64,000 nt of DNA from Pseudomonas sp. SJZ074 (GTDB lineage Bacteria > Pseudomonadota > Gammaproteobacteria > Pseudomonadales > Pseudomonadaceae), in the NCBI RefSeq assembly GCF_007828215.1, contig NZ_VIUE01000006.1:124001-188000 (forward strand), written 5' to 3'. Position numbers and translations under genes: made by a program. Below, piece by piece: positions 37,544 to 47,989 of this stretch. Position 1 is the first letter of the stretch. Each line of letters starts with the position of its first letter. The notes below the pieces were generated by a model, which ran no database searches, was not told the origin of the DNA, and saw only the letters and a list, made by a program, of their open reading frames with translations.

Positions 37544-38284
37544 TTATTGTGCGTTGAAGGCCTGGCCGTTGACGCCTTTGCTGTCCGGCCCCATCAAATA
37601 CAGGTAGACCGGCATGATCTCTTCTGGCGTTGGATTATTGAGCGGGTTTTCTCCCGGATAGGCCTGGGCGCGCATGCTGGTGCGGGTGGCGCCGGGGTTG
37701 ATGCTGTTGGCCCGCATCGGCGCGACGGTATCGACTTCGTCGGCCAGGGTCTGCATCAACCCTTCGGTGGCGAACTTGGACACACCATAGGCACCCCAGT
37801 ACGCCCGGCCCTTGCGGCCAACGCTGCTTGAGGTGAACACCACGGACGCATCCGTGGACAGCTTGAGCAGCGGCAGCAAGGTGCTGGTGAGCATGAACAT
37901 GGCGTTGACGTTCACCTGCATCACTCGCATGAAATTCTCGCCGGACAGCTGTTCCAGCGGTGTACGCGGGCCGATGATCGAGGCGTTGTGCAGCAGGCCG
38001 TCCAGATGACCGAATTCGGTTTCGATCATGGCCGCCAGTTCGTCGTATTGATGGGGTAGGGCGGTTTCGAGGTTGAAGGGAATCACTGCCGGCTGTGGAT
38101 GACCGGCCGCTTCGATTTCATCGTAGACCTGGGTCAGGTTGGCTTCGGTCTTGCCCAGCAGCAGCACGGTAGCGCCGTGGGCGGCATAAGCCTTGGCCGC
38201 AGCGGCGCCGATGCCACGACCGGCACCGGTCACCAGGATGACCCGGCCATTGAGCAGATCGGGGCGGGCGGAATAATCAAACAT
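37544..38284 (-). CDS. yciK: YciK-family SDR oxidoreductase
   Basis: A 246-residue short-chain dehydrogenase with TGAGRGIG near residue 19, HNASIIG in place of the usual NNAG and the catalytic YGVSK preceded by VFTSSSVG. The opening MFDYSARPDLLNGRVILVTG is typical of the YciK family. Substrate unknown. It is downstream of mupP on the same strand (ubiG, mupP, yciK order as in P. aeruginosa) but a 222-bp gap with a REP element lies between them. ATG 38284 follows AGGTTCTT. Confidence 0.92.
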   Translation of the reverse strand: MFDYSARPDLLNGRVILVTGAGRGIGAAAAKAYAAHGATVLLLGKTEANLTQVYDEIEAAGHPQPAVIPFNLETALPHQYDELAAMIETEFGHLDGLLHNASIIGPRTPLEQLSGENFMRVMQVNVNAMFMLTSTLLPLLKLSTDASVVFTSSSVGRKGRAYWGAYGVSKFATEGLMQTLADEVDTVAPMRANSINPGATRTSMRAQAYPGENPLNNPTPEEIMPVYLYLMGPDSKGVNGQAFNAQ

Positions 38285-38341
38285 AAGAACCTCACGAAAC
38301 ATAACGATGCGTGGTGATGCACGGTGTGGCGACGGGTTGTA

Positions 38342-38468
38342 TTGTGGCGAGGGAATTCATCCCCGCTGGGTCCGAAGCGACCCCTTGCGTATTACTTGAT
38401 ACACCGCAGTGATTGACATCTCTTGGAGGCGCTTCGCACCTCGGCGGGGATAAATCCCCTCGCCACAA
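38342..38468. repeat. Large REP inverted repeat between mupP and yciK
   Basis: TTGTGGCGAGGGAATTCATC pairs with a reverse copy ending AAATCCCCTCGCCACAA; the arms are about 35 bases long with mismatches. It combines the GTGGCGAGGGG core with an added GCTGGGTCCGAAGCG segment. Confidence 0.85.
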
Positions 38469-38506
38469 AAAATCTACTTAGTGTCTTGCCACACGAAGTA
38501 GTCAGC

Positions 38507-39178
38507 TCAGCAACTGCACAACGCGTTATCCAGCACTTCGCGCAACGCCAGCGGGTGATCGATTACCACGTCCGCGCCCCAGTGCTTGGGGTTGTCGTCT
38601 GGATGGATGTAGCCGTAGGTCACCGCGCAGGTCTTGGTGCCGGCGCTGCGCCCGGACTCGATGTCCCGCAGGTCGTCGCCCACGAACAGCACGCTGGCCG
38701 GGTCCAGGTCGAGCATCTTGCACGCCAGGATCAGCGGCTCCGGATCCGGCTTGCTGTTTTTTACATGATCCGGGCAGATCAGCACTTTGGAGCGCTCGGC
38801 CAGGCCCAGTTGCTGCATGATGGGCTCGGCGAAGCGCACCGGTTTGTTGGTGACGACGCCCCAGATCAGGTTGGCGGCTTCGATGTCGGCGAGCACCTCG
38901 GCCATGCCGTCGAACAGATGGCTGTGGACGGCGCAGCCCTTGAGATAGCGATCGAGGAATTCCTGGCGCAGGTCCTCGAAGCCCGGTGATTCCGGGTCCA
39001 TGGAAAAGGTCACCGCGACCATCGCACGGGCGCCCCCGGAAATTTCGTCTCGAATGTGCTGCGTGTTCATCGGTGGCAGGCCGCGGTCGGCGCGCATGGC
39101 CTGGCAGATGGCGATGAAGTCCGGCGCGGTATCGAGCAGCGTGCCGTCCATGTCGAAGAGAACCGCTTTGAGACGCAT
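38507..39178 (-). CDS. mupP: N-acetylmuramic acid 6-phosphate phosphatase MupP
   Basis: A 223-residue HAD hydrolase with the nucleophile motif [13 protein letters not shown] at the start, a helical cap, GVVTNKP (motif II), the Lys of [12 protein letters not shown] and [15 protein letters not shown] (motif IV). MupP dephosphorylates MurNAc-6P in the peptidoglycan recycling route that pseudomonads use to bypass fosfomycin-sensitive MurA. It resembles phosphoglycolate phosphatase (gph), but the position 4 bp behind ubiG is that of mupP in P. aeruginosa and P. putida. Confidence 0.9.
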   Translation of the reverse strand: MRLKAVLFDMDGTLLDTAPDFIAICQAMRADRGLPPMNTQHIRDEISGGARAMVAVTFSMDPESPGFEDLRQEFLDRYLKGCAVHSHLFDGMAEVLADIEAANLIWGVVTNKPVRFAEPIMQQLGLAERSKVLICPDHVKNSKPDPEPLILACKMLDLDPASVLFVGDDLRDIESGRSAGTKTCAVTYGYIHPDDNPKHWGADVVIDHPLALREVLDNALCSC

Positions 39179-39182
39179 CGAC

Positions 39183-39881
39183 TTATTCCTCGCGCAGGGT
39201 CTGGATCATATAGTTCACGTCAACGTCAGTGGCCAGCTTGTAGTGCTTGGTCAGCGGGTTGTAGGTCAGGCCGATGATGTCCTTGACGGTCAGCCCGGCC
39301 GCACGGCTCCAGGCGCCCAGCTCGGAAGGACGGATGAACTTCTTGAAGTCGTGGGTGCCGCGAGGCAGCAGCTTCATGATGTATTCCGCGCCGATGATGG
39401 CGAACAGGTACGCCTTCGGGTTGCGGTTGATGGTGGAGAAGAACACCTGGCCGCCGGGCTTGACCATGCGGAAGCAAGCGCGGATGACCGAGGACGGATC
39501 CGGCACGTGTTCAAGCATTTCCAGGCAGGTGACCACGTCGAACTGAGCGGGCATTTCCTCGGCCAGGGCTTCGGCGGTGATCTGCCGGTATTCCACGCTG
39601 ACGCCGGACTCCAGTTGATGCAGCTGCGCTACCGCAAGCGGTGCTTCGCCCATGTCGATGCCCATCACCGTTGCGCCGCGCTGGGCCATGGCTTCGCTGA
39701 GAATGCCACCGCCGCAGCCGACGTCGAGCACCTTCTTGCCGGCCAGGTTGACCCGTTCGTCGATCCAGTTGACCCGCAGCGGGTTGATATCGTGCAGCGG
39801 CTTGAACTCGCTTTCGCGGTCCCACCAGCGGTGAGCCAGGGCTTCGAATTTGGCGATTTCGGCGTGGTCGACGTTGCTCAT
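39183..39881 (-). CDS. ubiG: Ubiquinone O-methyltransferase UbiG
   Basis: UbiG methylates two hydroxyl groups during ubiquinone synthesis. The 232-residue protein has the SAM-binding motif [40 protein letters not shown] and [13 protein letters not shown], all usual for UbiG. The opening [20 protein letters not shown] is typical. It is first in the ubiG-mupP pair and lies 62 bp downstream of the MTA deaminase gene, on the same strand. Confidence 0.97.
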   Translation of the reverse strand: MSNVDHAEIAKFEALAHRWWDRESEFKPLHDINPLRVNWIDERVNLAGKKVLDVGCGGGILSEAMAQRGATVMGIDMGEAPLAVAQLHQLESGVSVEYRQITAEALAEEMPAQFDVVTCLEMLEHVPDPSSVIRACFRMVKPGGQVFFSTINRNPKAYLFAIIGAEYIMKLLPRGTHDFKKFIRPSELGAWSRAAGLTVKDIIGLTYNPLTKHYKLATDVDVNYMIQTLREE

Positions 39882-39943
39882 GTGCAGATCCTCGAAAAAC
39901 TTGAAAAAATCAGTGGCCCCGAGCCGTGGCTCAAGAGGCGGGG

Positions 39944-41275
39944 TTATTCGTCGTGACCGCTGATGCGGCGACCCCAGGCCTGGGCCGTGGCGATCAGTTG
40001 CGGTTCCTCCAGGCGGGTCAGCTGGCCGTCTTCAAGCAACGGCTTGCCGGCCACCCACAGGTGTTTCACGCAATCGCGGCCGGTGGCGTAGATCAGCTGC
40101 GACACCGGATCGTAAATCGGTTGCTGGGCCAATCCCGACAGGTCGAAGGCCACCAGGTCGGCGGCCTTGCCGACTTCCAGGGAGCCGACGGTGGCCTCGA
40201 TGCCCAGCGTCCGGGCGCCATTGAGCGTGGCCATGCGCAACGCCCGATGGGCATCCAGGGCCGTGGCCGAGCCGGCGACGGCCTTGGCCAGCAGGGCTGC
40301 GGTGCGAGTCTCCCCCAGCAGGTCCAGGTCATTGTTGCTCGCAGCGCCGTCGGTGCCGACCGCCACATTGACCCCGGCCTGCCATAAGCGCTCCACCGGG
40401 CAGAAACCACTGGCCAGCTTCAGGTTCGATTCCGGGCAATGGATCACGCTGCAATTGCTTTCTACCAGCAAGGCCAGGTCTTCATCGCTGATCTGAGTCA
40501 TGTGCACAGCCTGGAAACGCGGCCCCAGCAGGCCCAGTCGTCCGAGGCGAGCCAACGGCCGCTCGGCGGTGTTATCCACCGCCTGCTGCACTTCGAAGGC
40601 GGTTTCGTGAACATGCATATGAATGGCTGCGTCCAGCTCTTCGGCAATCACGCGGATTTTCTCCAGGTTCTCATCGCCCACGGTGTAGGGCGCATGCGGG
40701 CCGAATGCGACTTTGATCCGCGGATGGTGCTTGAGGTCGCCGAACAATTCGATGCCCTGACGAATGGCATCGTCGGCACTGGCAGCCCCGGGAATCGGGA
40801 AATCGAGGATCGGAATGGCGATTTGTGCACGGATGCCGCTGTTATGGACGCGTTCGCTGGCAACCTTGGGATAGAAATACATGTCAGAGAAACAGGTGAT
40901 GCCACCCTTGATTTGCTCGGCGATTGCCAGGTCGGTGCCGTCGCGCACAAAGTCTTCATCGACCCATTTGCCCTCGGCCGGCCAGACATGTTGTTCAAGC
41001 CAGGTCATCAGGGGCAGATCGTCGGCCAGGCCGCGGAACAATGTCATCGCCGCATGGCCGTGGGCGTTGATCAGGCCCGGGCTGAGCAGCATGCCCGGCA
41101 GCTCACGGACTTCGGCAGCCTCGCATTTCAGGGCTTCGGCCCGTGGACCGATGAACACGATGCAGCCGTCGCGGACACCCAGGCCATGATCCTTGAGTAC
41201 CACGCCAGCGGGTTCGACAGGCACCAACCAGGTCGGCAGCAATAGTAAGTCGAGCGCAATGGCAGGCTTGGGCAT
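39944..41275 (-). CDS. mtaD: 5'-methylthioadenosine / S-adenosylhomocysteine deaminase (TRZ/ATZ family)
   Basis: A 443-residue amidohydrolase. Metal-binding features are [23 protein letters not shown], a His in [10 protein letters not shown] and [17 protein letters not shown]. The protein at this position in P. aeruginosa (PA3170, from memory) deaminates methylthioadenosine to methylthioinosine. Here it is divergent from mtnA, which handles the next sugar phosphate in methionine salvage, so the same activity is likely. ATG 41275 gives [20 protein letters not shown]. Confidence 0.92.
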   Translation of the reverse strand: MPKPAIALDLLLLPTWLVPVEPAGVVLKDHGLGVRDGCIVFIGPRAEALKCEAAEVRELPGMLLSPGLINAHGHAAMTLFRGLADDLPLMTWLEQHVWPAEGKWVDEDFVRDGTDLAIAEQIKGGITCFSDMYFYPKVASERVHNSGIRAQIAIPILDFPIPGAASADDAIRQGIELFGDLKHHPRIKVAFGPHAPYTVGDENLEKIRVIAEELDAAIHMHVHETAFEVQQAVDNTAERPLARLGRLGLLGPRFQAVHMTQISDEDLALLVESNCSVIHCPESNLKLASGFCPVERLWQAGVNVAVGTDGAASNNDLDLLGETRTAALLAKAVAGSATALDAHRALRMATLNGARTLGIEATVGSLEVGKAADLVAFDLSGLAQQPIYDPVSQLIYATGRDCVKHLWVAGKPLLEDGQLTRLEEPQLIATAQAWGRRISGHDE

Positions 41276-41342
41276 TGTGGATCGGTTCCATGGGTTATAA
41301 AGGATGGCGAAGTATACCCGAGCGTCATCGCGCTGGGATCGC

Positions 41343-41348
41343 TATAAT
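41343..41348 (+). promoter_or_regulatory. -10 box of mtnA
   Basis: A perfect TATAAT in CGCTATAATCGG, 32 bp before the mtnA start. The -35 region is weak (GAGCGT at 17-bp spacing). The leader would be only about 25 bases. Confidence 0.55.
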
Positions 41349-41380
41349 CGGCGGCTTTGTTCAAGAGTGCGGAGTGTAGG

Positions 41381-42457
41381 ATGCGCGATCAACTGTTGGC
41401 TGCGGAGAAGGTGAAGGCCATCGATTGGCGGGATGGCGCCCTGTACCTGCTGGATCAGCGCGTGTTGCCGTTCGAGGAAAACTGGATCGCCTACACCAGT
41501 GCGGCCGGGGTGGCCGAGGCCATACGCACGATGGTGGTGCGCGGCGCGCCGGCCATCGGCATCAGTGCGGCTTACGGCGTGGTGCTGGCCGCCCGCGCGA
41601 GAGTGGCCGAGGGCGGGGACTGGGGCGCGGCATTGGAGGCTGACTTCACTTTGCTGGCCGAGTCCCGGCCGACGGCGGTGAATCTGTTCTGGGCCCTGGA
41701 TCGGATGCGTGACCGGCTGGCGCGCTTGAAAGAGCATGCCGAGCCGCTGGCCGCCCTCGAGGCCGAGGCGATCGCCATTCACGAAAGTGACCGTGAAGCC
41801 AACCTGACCATGGCCCAGCTCGGCGTCGACCTGATCCGCAAGCACCAGGGCAATGCCCAGGCCATCCTGACCCATTGCAACACCGGTGCCCTGGCCACCG
41901 GCGGCTTCGGCACGGCCCTGGGGGTGATTCGCGGTGCATTCATCGAGGGTATGGTCGAGCGGGTCTATGCCGACGAAACCCGTCCATGGCTGCAGGGTTC
42001 GCGCCTCACGGCGTGGGAGCTGGCGAACGAGGGTATCCCGGTGACCCTCAACGCCGATTCCTCTGCCGCCCACATCATGAAAACCAAGGGTGTGACCTGG
42101 GTAATCGTCGGCGCCGACCGCATCACTGCCAACGGTGATGTGGCGAACAAGATCGGCACCTATCAACTGGCGGTCTGCGCCATGCATCACGGCGTGCGCT
42201 TCATGGTGGTGGCGCCCAGTTCGACCATTGATATGAACCTGGCCAGCGGCGAGGACATCCCGATCGAAGAACGCGACGGGCGCGAACTGCTGGAAGTTGG
42301 CGGCAAGCGGGTCGGCGCGGAGGTGGAGGCGTTCAACCCGGTGTTCGACGTCACGCCGGCTGACCTGATCGACGCCATCGTCACGGAGAAGGGGATCGTC
42401 GAGCGCCCGGACACCGCGAAGATGGCGCAACTGATGTGCCGCAAGCGGCTGCATTGA
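41381..42457 (+). CDS. mtnA: S-methyl-5-thioribose-1-phosphate isomerase MtnA
   Basis: MtnA isomerises methylthioribose-1-phosphate to methylthioribulose-1-phosphate in methionine salvage. The 358-residue protein has [16 protein letters not shown], the catalytic Cys in [19 protein letters not shown] and the catalytic Asp in [19 protein letters not shown]. The related eIF2B alpha-like family is excluded by these motifs. ATG 41381 ([10 protein letters not shown]) was chosen; the earlier in-frame start at 41357 would lie close to the predicted transcription start. Confidence 0.96.
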   Translation: MRDQLLAAEKVKAIDWRDGALYLLDQRVLPFEENWIAYTSAAGVAEAIRTMVVRGAPAIGISAAYGVVLAARARVAEGGDWGAALEADFTLLAESRPTAVNLFWALDRMRDRLARLKEHAEPLAALEAEAIAIHESDREANLTMAQLGVDLIRKHQGNAQAILTHCNTGALATGGFGTALGVIRGAFIEGMVERVYADETRPWLQGSRLTAWELANEGIPVTLNADSSAAHIMKTKGVTWVIVGADRITANGDVANKIGTYQLAVCAMHHGVRFMVVAPSSTIDMNLASGEDIPIEERDGRELLEVGGKRVGAEVEAFNPVFDVTPADLIDAIVTEKGIVERPDTAKMAQLMCRKRLH

Positions 42458-42480
42458 GACTATTTTGTCAGGTGCATCGC

Positions 42481-42574
42481 CATCGCGAGCAGGCTCGCTC
42501 CCACATGGAATCGGGTCGTGTCCGGAATCTCGGGCATGTAAAGCCTCCCTGTGGGAGCGAGCCTGCTCGCGATG
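42481..42574. repeat. REP doublet (REPIN-like)
   Basis: Perfect 25-base arms beginning CATCGCGAGCAGGCTCGCTC, identical to the arms at 14857-14928, with a longer 44-base spacer. Confidence 0.93.
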
Positions 42575-42902
42575 AGGCCCTTGAAACCTCCAGAACTCCT
42601 TGCATTTGAGTGCAATTTCTCCAGTCGCAGCGCTTCTAAGCCCCTCTCGTCCCATTCCAGCCTGTCACCGGTCAACTAACTATGCTCCATGCGCATCTGG
42701 GGGATAGGTGCGTGGCGGCTCTTGTGATAACATCCGGCGGTTTCCAGGGTCGCTTCACGAAGCGGTCTTTACTGCGCAGATCCATGGCATAACTCGTTGA
42801 TTTGTCGTAAGTCGCTGCACGGCACTTGTCCTGTGGCGGCGAGCTTCGTTCGTCCCGTCTGGATGTGACGAGGTTTCACCAGAAAAAGGAATCAGGCTTC
42901 TC
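42575..42902. other. gyrA leader region
   Basis: 328 bp between the REP doublet and gyrA. It contains TTGTGATAACAT near 42723-42734, a possible extended -10, and AAAAAGGAATC just before the gyrA start. Supercoiling-sensitive promoters are known for gyrA in other bacteria; no such element can be assigned here. Confidence 0.4.
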
Positions 42903-45569
42903 ATGGGCGAACTGGCCAAAGAAATCCTCCCGGTCAATATCGAAGACGAGCTGAAACAGTCCTACCTCGACTACGCAATGAGCGTAATCGTCGGGCGGGC
43001 GCTGCCGGATGCGCGCGATGGCTTGAAGCCCGTGCACCGGCGCGTATTGTTCGCGATGAGCGAGCTGGGCAACGACTTCAACAAGCCGTACAAGAAATCC
43101 GCCCGTGTCGTCGGTGACGTGATCGGTAAGTATCACCCTCACGGTGACACTGCGGTGTACGACACCATCGTCCGGATGGCGCAGCCATTTTCCCTGCGCT
43201 ACCTGCTGGTAGACGGTCAGGGCAACTTCGGCTCCGTGGACGGCGACAATGCCGCGGCCATGCGATACACCGAAGTGCGCATGACCAAGCTCGCCCACGA
43301 GCTGCTGGCCGACCTGCACAAGGAAACCGTGGACTGGGTGCCGAACTACGACGGCACCGAAATGATCCCGGCGGTCATGCCGACCCGTATCCCGAATCTG
43401 TTGGTCAACGGTTCCAGCGGTATCGCCGTGGGCATGGCAACCAACATCCCGCCGCACAACCTCGGTGAAGTCATCGATGGTTGCCTGGCCCTCATCGACA
43501 ACCCCGAGCTGAGCGTCGATGAGCTGATGCAGTACATCCCCGGCCCGGACTTCCCGACCGCCGCGATCATCAACGGTCGGGCCGGTATCATCGAGGCCTA
43601 TCGCACCGGTCGCGGCCGCATCTACATGCGCGCCCGCTCGACGGTCGAAGACATCGACAAGGTCGGTGGCCGCCAGCAGATCGTCATCACCGAGCTCCCA
43701 TACCAGCTGAACAAGGCCCGTCTGATCGAGAAGATCGCCGAGCTGGTCAAGGAGAAGAAACTCGAAGGCATCACCGAACTGCGGGACGAGTCCGACAAGG
43801 ACGGCATGCGCGTCGTGATCGAGCTGCGCCGTGGCGAAGTGCCTGAGGTGATCCTCAACAACCTCTACGCCCAGACCCAGCTGCAAAGCGTGTTCGGTAT
43901 CAACATTGTCGCGTTGATCGATGGCCGTCCGCGGATCCTGAACCTCAAGGACCTGCTGGAAGCCTTCGTGCGTCACCGTCGCGAAGTGGTCACCCGCCGC
44001 ACCGTGTTCGAACTGCGCAAGGCCCGTGAGCGGGGTCACATCCTGGAAGGCCAGGCCGTTGCCCTGTCGAACATCGACCCGGTCATTGCCCTGATCAAGG
44101 CCTCGCCGACGCCGTCGGAAGCCAAGGAAGCGCTGGTCAGTACGCCTTGGGAGTCCAGTGCGGTGATGACCATGGTCGAGCGTGCCGGCGCCGATTCCTG
44201 CCGTCCGGAGAATCTCGACCCGCAATACGGTCTGCGCGACGGCAAGTACTTCCTGTCCCCGGAACAGGCACAAGCCATCCTGGAACTGCGCCTGCATCGC
44301 CTGACCGGCCTGGAGCACGAGAAGCTGCTGGCCGAGTACCAGGAGATCCTCAACCAGATCGGCGAGCTGATCCGCATCCTCAACAGCGCCACGCGTCTGA
44401 TGGAAGTGATCCGCGAAGAACTGGAAGTGATCCGCGCCGAATACGGCGACGTGCGCCGCACCGAGATCCTCGATGCGCGCCTGGACCTGACTCTGGGTGA
44501 CATGATCCCGGAAGAAGACCGCGTGGTGACCATTTCCCACGGTGGCTACGCCAAGACCCAGCCGCTGGCCGCCTACCAGGCTCAGCGTCGCGGCGGCAAA
44601 GGTAAATCGGCTACCGGCGTCAAGGACGAGGACTACATCGCCCACTTGCTGGTTGCCAACAGCCACACGACGCTGCTGCTGTTCTCCAGCAAGGGCAAGG
44701 TCTACTGGCTCAAGACCTACGAGATTCCCGAAGCGTCCCGCGCTGCCCGTGGTCGTCCGCTGGTCAACCTGCTGCCACTGGACGATGGTGAGTACATCAC
44801 CACCATGTTGCCGGTGGAGGAATACACCGAAGGCCACTACATCTTCATGGCGACCGCCAACGGCACCGTCAAGAAAACCCCGCTGGAATCCTTCAGCCGT
44901 CAGCGCAGCGTCGGCCTGATCGCCCTGGAACTGGACGAAGGCGACGTGCTGATTTCCGCCGCCATCACCGACGGCGAGCGTGAGGTCATGCTGTTCTCCG
45001 ACGGTGGCAAGGTGACTCGCTTCAAGGAGTCCGATGTTCGTGCCATGGGCCGTACTGCCCGCGGTGTGCGCGGCATGCGCCTGCCGGAAGGCCAGAAGCT
45101 GATCTCTATGCTGATTCCCGAAGAAGGCAGCCAGATCCTGACCGCTTCCGAGCGTGGCTACGGCAAACGTACCGCCATCAGCGAGTTCCCGGAGTACAAG
45201 CGTGGCGGCCAGGGCGTGATCGCCATGGTCAGCAACGAGCGTAACGGCCGTCTGGTCGGCGCGGTCCAGGTGCTCGATGGCGAGGAAATCATGCTGATCT
45301 CCGATCAGGGCACTCTGGTGCGTACGCGGGTCGACGAGGTGTCGAGCCTGGGCCGTAATACTCAGGGCGTGACGCTGATCAAGCTGGCCAGCGATGAAAC
45401 GCTGGTGGGCCTTGAGCGGGTGCAGGAACCATCGGAAGTCGAAGGCGAGGAGCTGGAAGGCGAGGACGACGTGGCGTTCGACGGTACCCTGGGTGCCGAT
45501 GTCGACGACATGACCGGCGACGATCAATCGCTCGATGCTGCCGCAGACGAAGAAGAACCGCAGGAGTAA
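42903..45569 (+). CDS. gyrA: DNA gyrase subunit A
   Basis: GyrA cuts and rejoins DNA in the gyrase tetramer. The 888-residue protein opens [20 protein letters not shown]. The catalytic tyrosine lies in [11 protein letters not shown]. The quinolone-resistance region reads [18 protein letters not shown] with Thr83 and Asp87, the wild-type state in Pseudomonas. The C-terminal DNA-wrapping domain starts around residue 535 and includes the GyrA box QRRGGKG. The tail is long and acidic ([20 protein letters not shown]). Terminator follows at 45580. Confidence 0.99.
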   Translation: MGELAKEILPVNIEDELKQSYLDYAMSVIVGRALPDARDGLKPVHRRVLFAMSELGNDFNKPYKKSARVVGDVIGKYHPHGDTAVYDTIVRMAQPFSLRYLLVDGQGNFGSVDGDNAAAMRYTEVRMTKLAHELLADLHKETVDWVPNYDGTEMIPAVMPTRIPNLLVNGSSGIAVGMATNIPPHNLGEVIDGCLALIDNPELSVDELMQYIPGPDFPTAAIINGRAGIIEAYRTGRGRIYMRARSTVEDIDKVGGRQQIVITELPYQLNKARLIEKIAELVKEKKLEGITELRDESDKDGMRVVIELRRGEVPEVILNNLYAQTQLQSVFGINIVALIDGRPRILNLKDLLEAFVRHRREVVTRRTVFELRKARERGHILEGQAVALSNIDPVIALIKASPTPSEAKEALVSTPWESSAVMTMVERAGADSCRPENLDPQYGLRDGKYFLSPEQAQAILELRLHRLTGLEHEKLLAEYQEILNQIGELIRILNSATRLMEVIREELEVIRAEYGDVRRTEILDARLDLTLGDMIPEEDRVVTISHGGYAKTQPLAAYQAQRRGGKGKSATGVKDEDYIAHLLVANSHTTLLLFSSKGKVYWLKTYEIPEASRAARGRPLVNLLPLDDGEYITTMLPVEEYTEGHYIFMATANGTVKKTPLESFSRQRSVGLIALELDEGDVLISAAITDGEREVMLFSDGGKVTRFKESDVRAMGRTARGVRGMRLPEGQKLISMLIPEEGSQILTASERGYGKRTAISEFPEYKRGGQGVIAMVSNERNGRLVGAVQVLDGEEIMLISDQGTLVRTRVDEVSSLGRNTQGVTLIKLASDETLVGLERVQEPSEVEGEELEGEDDVAFDGTLGADVDDMTGDDQSLDAAADEEEPQE

Positions 45570-45579
45570 GCGGACACGT

Positions 45580-45616
45580 AGGGGGCGGATGAAGATTCGC
45601 CCCCTTGTTGTTTGTC
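45580..45616 (+). terminator. gyrA terminator
   Basis: AGGGGGCG and CGCCCCCT form a perfect 8-bp stem around a 10-base loop, followed by the T-rich TGTTGTTTGT. It starts 11 bp after the gyrA stop. Confidence 0.8.
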
Positions 45617-45650
45617 CCTTTTGAAAATTTGCGACACTGCGCATTCCTCT

Positions 45651-45739
45651 TGTAGGAGCGGGCTTGCTCGCGAATGCGGTGTATCAGCCATTCAGATGTC
45701 GACTGACACACCGCATTCGCGAGCAAGCCCGCTCCCACA
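45651..45739. repeat. REP doublet with long arms
   Basis: 32-base arms beginning TGTAGGAGCGGGCTTGCTCG with one mismatch, the same long type as at 19974-20062 (core extended by GCGGTGT/ACACCGC). It lies between gyrA and serC. Confidence 0.92.
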
Positions 45740-45796
45740 GGGATTGTGTGCAGAACACAAGATTTATGTGACCACCAGATCAGAGCGAGATTGGAT

Positions 45797-46882
45797 GTGA
45801 GCAAGAGAGCCTATAACTTCTGTGCCGGCCCGGCGGCGCTTCCTGAAGCGGTCCTGAAGCGTGCCCAGGGTGAACTTCTCGACTGGCATGGCAAGGGCCT
45901 GTCCGTCATGGAAATGAGCCATCGCAGCGATGAGTTCGTGTCCATTGCCACCAAGGCCGAGCAGGACCTGCGTGATCTGCTGAACATCCCGTCCAACTAC
46001 AAAGTGTTGTTCTTGCAGGGTGGCGCCAGCCAGCAATTTGCCCAGATCCCGTTGAACCTGCTGCCGGAAAACGGCCAGGCCGACTACATCGACACCGGGA
46101 TCTGGTCGCAGAAAGCCATTGAAGAAGCCTCGCGTTACGGCCATGTCAACGTTGCCGCCACCGCCAAGCCCTACGACTATTTCGCCATTCCCGGTCAGAA
46201 CGAGTGGAACCTGTCCAAGGACGCGGCCTACGTTCATTACGCGCCGAACGAAACCATCGGCGGTCTGGAATTCAACTGGATACCGGAAACCGGTGATGTG
46301 CCATTGGTGGCCGACATGTCTTCGGACATCCTTTCGCGCCCTATGGATGTCTCCCGTTTTGGCATGATCTACGCCGGCGCCCAGAAGAATATCGGCCCGA
46401 GCGGCATTCTGGTCAGCATCATTCGCGAGGATCTGTTGGGTCGTGCCCGTTCCCTGTGCCCGACCATGCTCAACTACAAGGTCGCGGCCGACAACGGCTC
46501 GATGTACAACACGCCGCCGACCCTGGCCTGGTACTTGTCGGGCCTGGTGTTCGAGTGGTTGAAAGAGCAGGGCGGTGTCGAAGCCATCGGCAAACTCAAT
46601 GAAGTGAAGCAGCGCACACTCTACGACTTCATCGATGCCAGCGACCTCTACAGCAACCCTATCAACAAGACCGACCGCTCCTGGATGAACGTACCGTTCC
46701 GCCTGGCCGACGACCGTCTCGACAAACCGTTCCTGGCGGGTGCCGACGAGCGCGGGTTGCTGAACCTCAAGGGCCATCGCTCTGTCGGTGGCATGCGCGC
46801 TTCCATCTACAACGCCGTGGACATCAATGCGGTCAACGCATTGGTTGCCTACATGGCAGAGTTCGAGAAGGAACACGGCTGA
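45797..46882 (+). CDS. serC: Phosphoserine aminotransferase SerC
   Basis: SerC makes phosphoserine (and a pyridoxal precursor) by PLP-dependent transamination. The 361-residue protein opens with SKRAYNFCAGPAALPEAVL, and has LFLQGGASQQFAQIPLNLL, the PLP-lysine region IYAGAQKNIGPSG and the late RSVGGMRASIYNAV. The start is GTG 45797; ATG is absent at a matching position, and a longer upstream frame is not family-like. Its stop overlaps the pheA start (TGATG). The serC-pheA-hisC-tyrA/aroA-cmk-rpsA supraoperon is known in Pseudomonas. Confidence 0.97.
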   Translation: MSKRAYNFCAGPAALPEAVLKRAQGELLDWHGKGLSVMEMSHRSDEFVSIATKAEQDLRDLLNIPSNYKVLFLQGGASQQFAQIPLNLLPENGQADYIDTGIWSQKAIEEASRYGHVNVAATAKPYDYFAIPGQNEWNLSKDAAYVHYAPNETIGGLEFNWIPETGDVPLVADMSSDILSRPMDVSRFGMIYAGAQKNIGPSGILVSIIREDLLGRARSLCPTMLNYKVAADNGSMYNTPPTLAWYLSGLVFEWLKEQGGVEAIGKLNEVKQRTLYDFIDASDLYSNPINKTDRSWMNVPFRLADDRLDKPFLAGADERGLLNLKGHRSVGGMRASIYNAVDINAVNALVAYMAEFEKEHG

Positions 46883-47976
46883 TGTCAGAGCAAGAACTCA
46901 AGGCGCTGCGCCTGCGCATCGATGCCCTGGACGAAAAAGTCCTGGAGCTGATCAGCGAGCGCGCACGCTGCGCCCAGGAAGTCGCCCGGGTGAAAATGGC
47001 CTCCCTGGCCGAGGGTGAAGTGCCGGTGTTCTATCGTCCCGAACGTGAGGCCCAGGTGCTCAAGCGGGTCATGGAACGCAACAAGGGCCCGCTGAGCAAC
47101 GAAGAAATGGCGCGGCTGTTCCGCGAAGTCATGTCGTCGTGCCTGGCGCTGGAGCAACCGCTGAAAGTCGCCTACCTGGGGCCTGAAGGTACCTTCACCC
47201 AGGCCGCGGCCATGAAGCACTTCGGGCACGCTGTGATCAGCAAGCCGATGGCCGCCATTGACGAAGTCTTCCGCGAAGTCGCGGCCGGCGCGGTGAATTT
47301 TGGCGTGGTGCCGGTGGAGAACTCTACCGAAGGTGCGGTCAACCACACGCTGGACAGCTTCCTCGAGCATGACATGGTGATCTGCGGCGAAGTCGAGCTG
47401 CGCATCCACCATCACCTGCTGGTGGGCGAGAACACCAAGACCGACAGCATCAGCCGGATCTATTCCCACGCCCAGTCCCTGGCCCAGTGCCGCAAGTGGC
47501 TGGACGCCCATTACCCGAACGTCGAGCGCGTGGCGGTATCGAGCAACGCCGAGGCGGCCAAGCGGGTCAAGGGCGAGTGGAACTCGGCGGCAATTGCAGG
47601 GGACATGGCGGCCGGTCTCTATGGATTGACCCGCCTGGCTGAGAAAATCGAGGACCGTCCGGACAACTCCACGCGATTCCTGATGATCGGCAACCAGGAA
47701 GTGCCACCGACCGGCGACGACAAGACTTCGATCATCGTTTCCATGAGCAATAAGCCCGGCGCGCTCCATGAACTGTTGGTGCCGTTCCACGACAACGGTA
47801 TCGACCTGACCCGGATCGAGACGCGTCCGTCGCGCAGCGGTAAATGGACCTACGTGTTCTTCATCGACTTCGTCGGCCACCACCGCGACCCGCTGGTAAA
47901 AGGTGTGCTGGAGAAAATCAGTCAGGAAGCAGTGGCACTCAAGGTGCTGGGTTCCTACCCCAAGGCAGTTCTATAA
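46882..47976 (+). CDS. pheA: Bifunctional chorismate mutase / prephenate dehydratase (P-protein)
   Basis: PheA leads chorismate to phenylpyruvate. The 364-residue protein has an AroQ chorismate mutase domain (residues 1-95, LRLRIDALDEKVLELISERA), a prephenate dehydratase domain with VAYLGPEGTFTQAA and the catalytic VPVENSTEGAVNHTLD, and a C-terminal ACT domain for phenylalanine feedback (SNKPGALHELLVPF; the usual ESRPS is ETRPS here). It overlaps serC by one base and precedes hisC by 13 bp. Confidence 0.98.
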   Translation: MSEQELKALRLRIDALDEKVLELISERARCAQEVARVKMASLAEGEVPVFYRPEREAQVLKRVMERNKGPLSNEEMARLFREVMSSCLALEQPLKVAYLGPEGTFTQAAAMKHFGHAVISKPMAAIDEVFREVAAGAVNFGVVPVENSTEGAVNHTLDSFLEHDMVICGEVELRIHHHLLVGENTKTDSISRIYSHAQSLAQCRKWLDAHYPNVERVAVSSNAEAAKRVKGEWNSAAIAGDMAAGLYGLTRLAEKIEDRPDNSTRFLMIGNQEVPPTGDDKTSIIVSMSNKPGALHELLVPFHDNGIDLTRIETRPSRSGKWTYVFFIDFVGHHRDPLVKGVLEKISQEAVALKVLGSYPKAVL

Positions 47977-47989
47977 GGGCGGATAGCAA

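Noticed and set aside
43140..43170. Quinolone-resistance change in gyrA
   Set aside because: Residues 83 (Thr) and 87 (Asp) are the normal Pseudomonas ones; no resistance substitution is present.
42876..45644. 922-codon open frame antisense to gyrA
   Set aside because: It mirrors gyrA codon structure, is rich in His, Gln, Asp and Val as expected for an antisense shadow of GC-rich code, and has no family motif.
14857..45739. Possible CRISPR array
   Set aside because: Repeats are palindromic pairs scattered between genes, not regularly spaced direct repeats with unique spacers; no cas gene is present.
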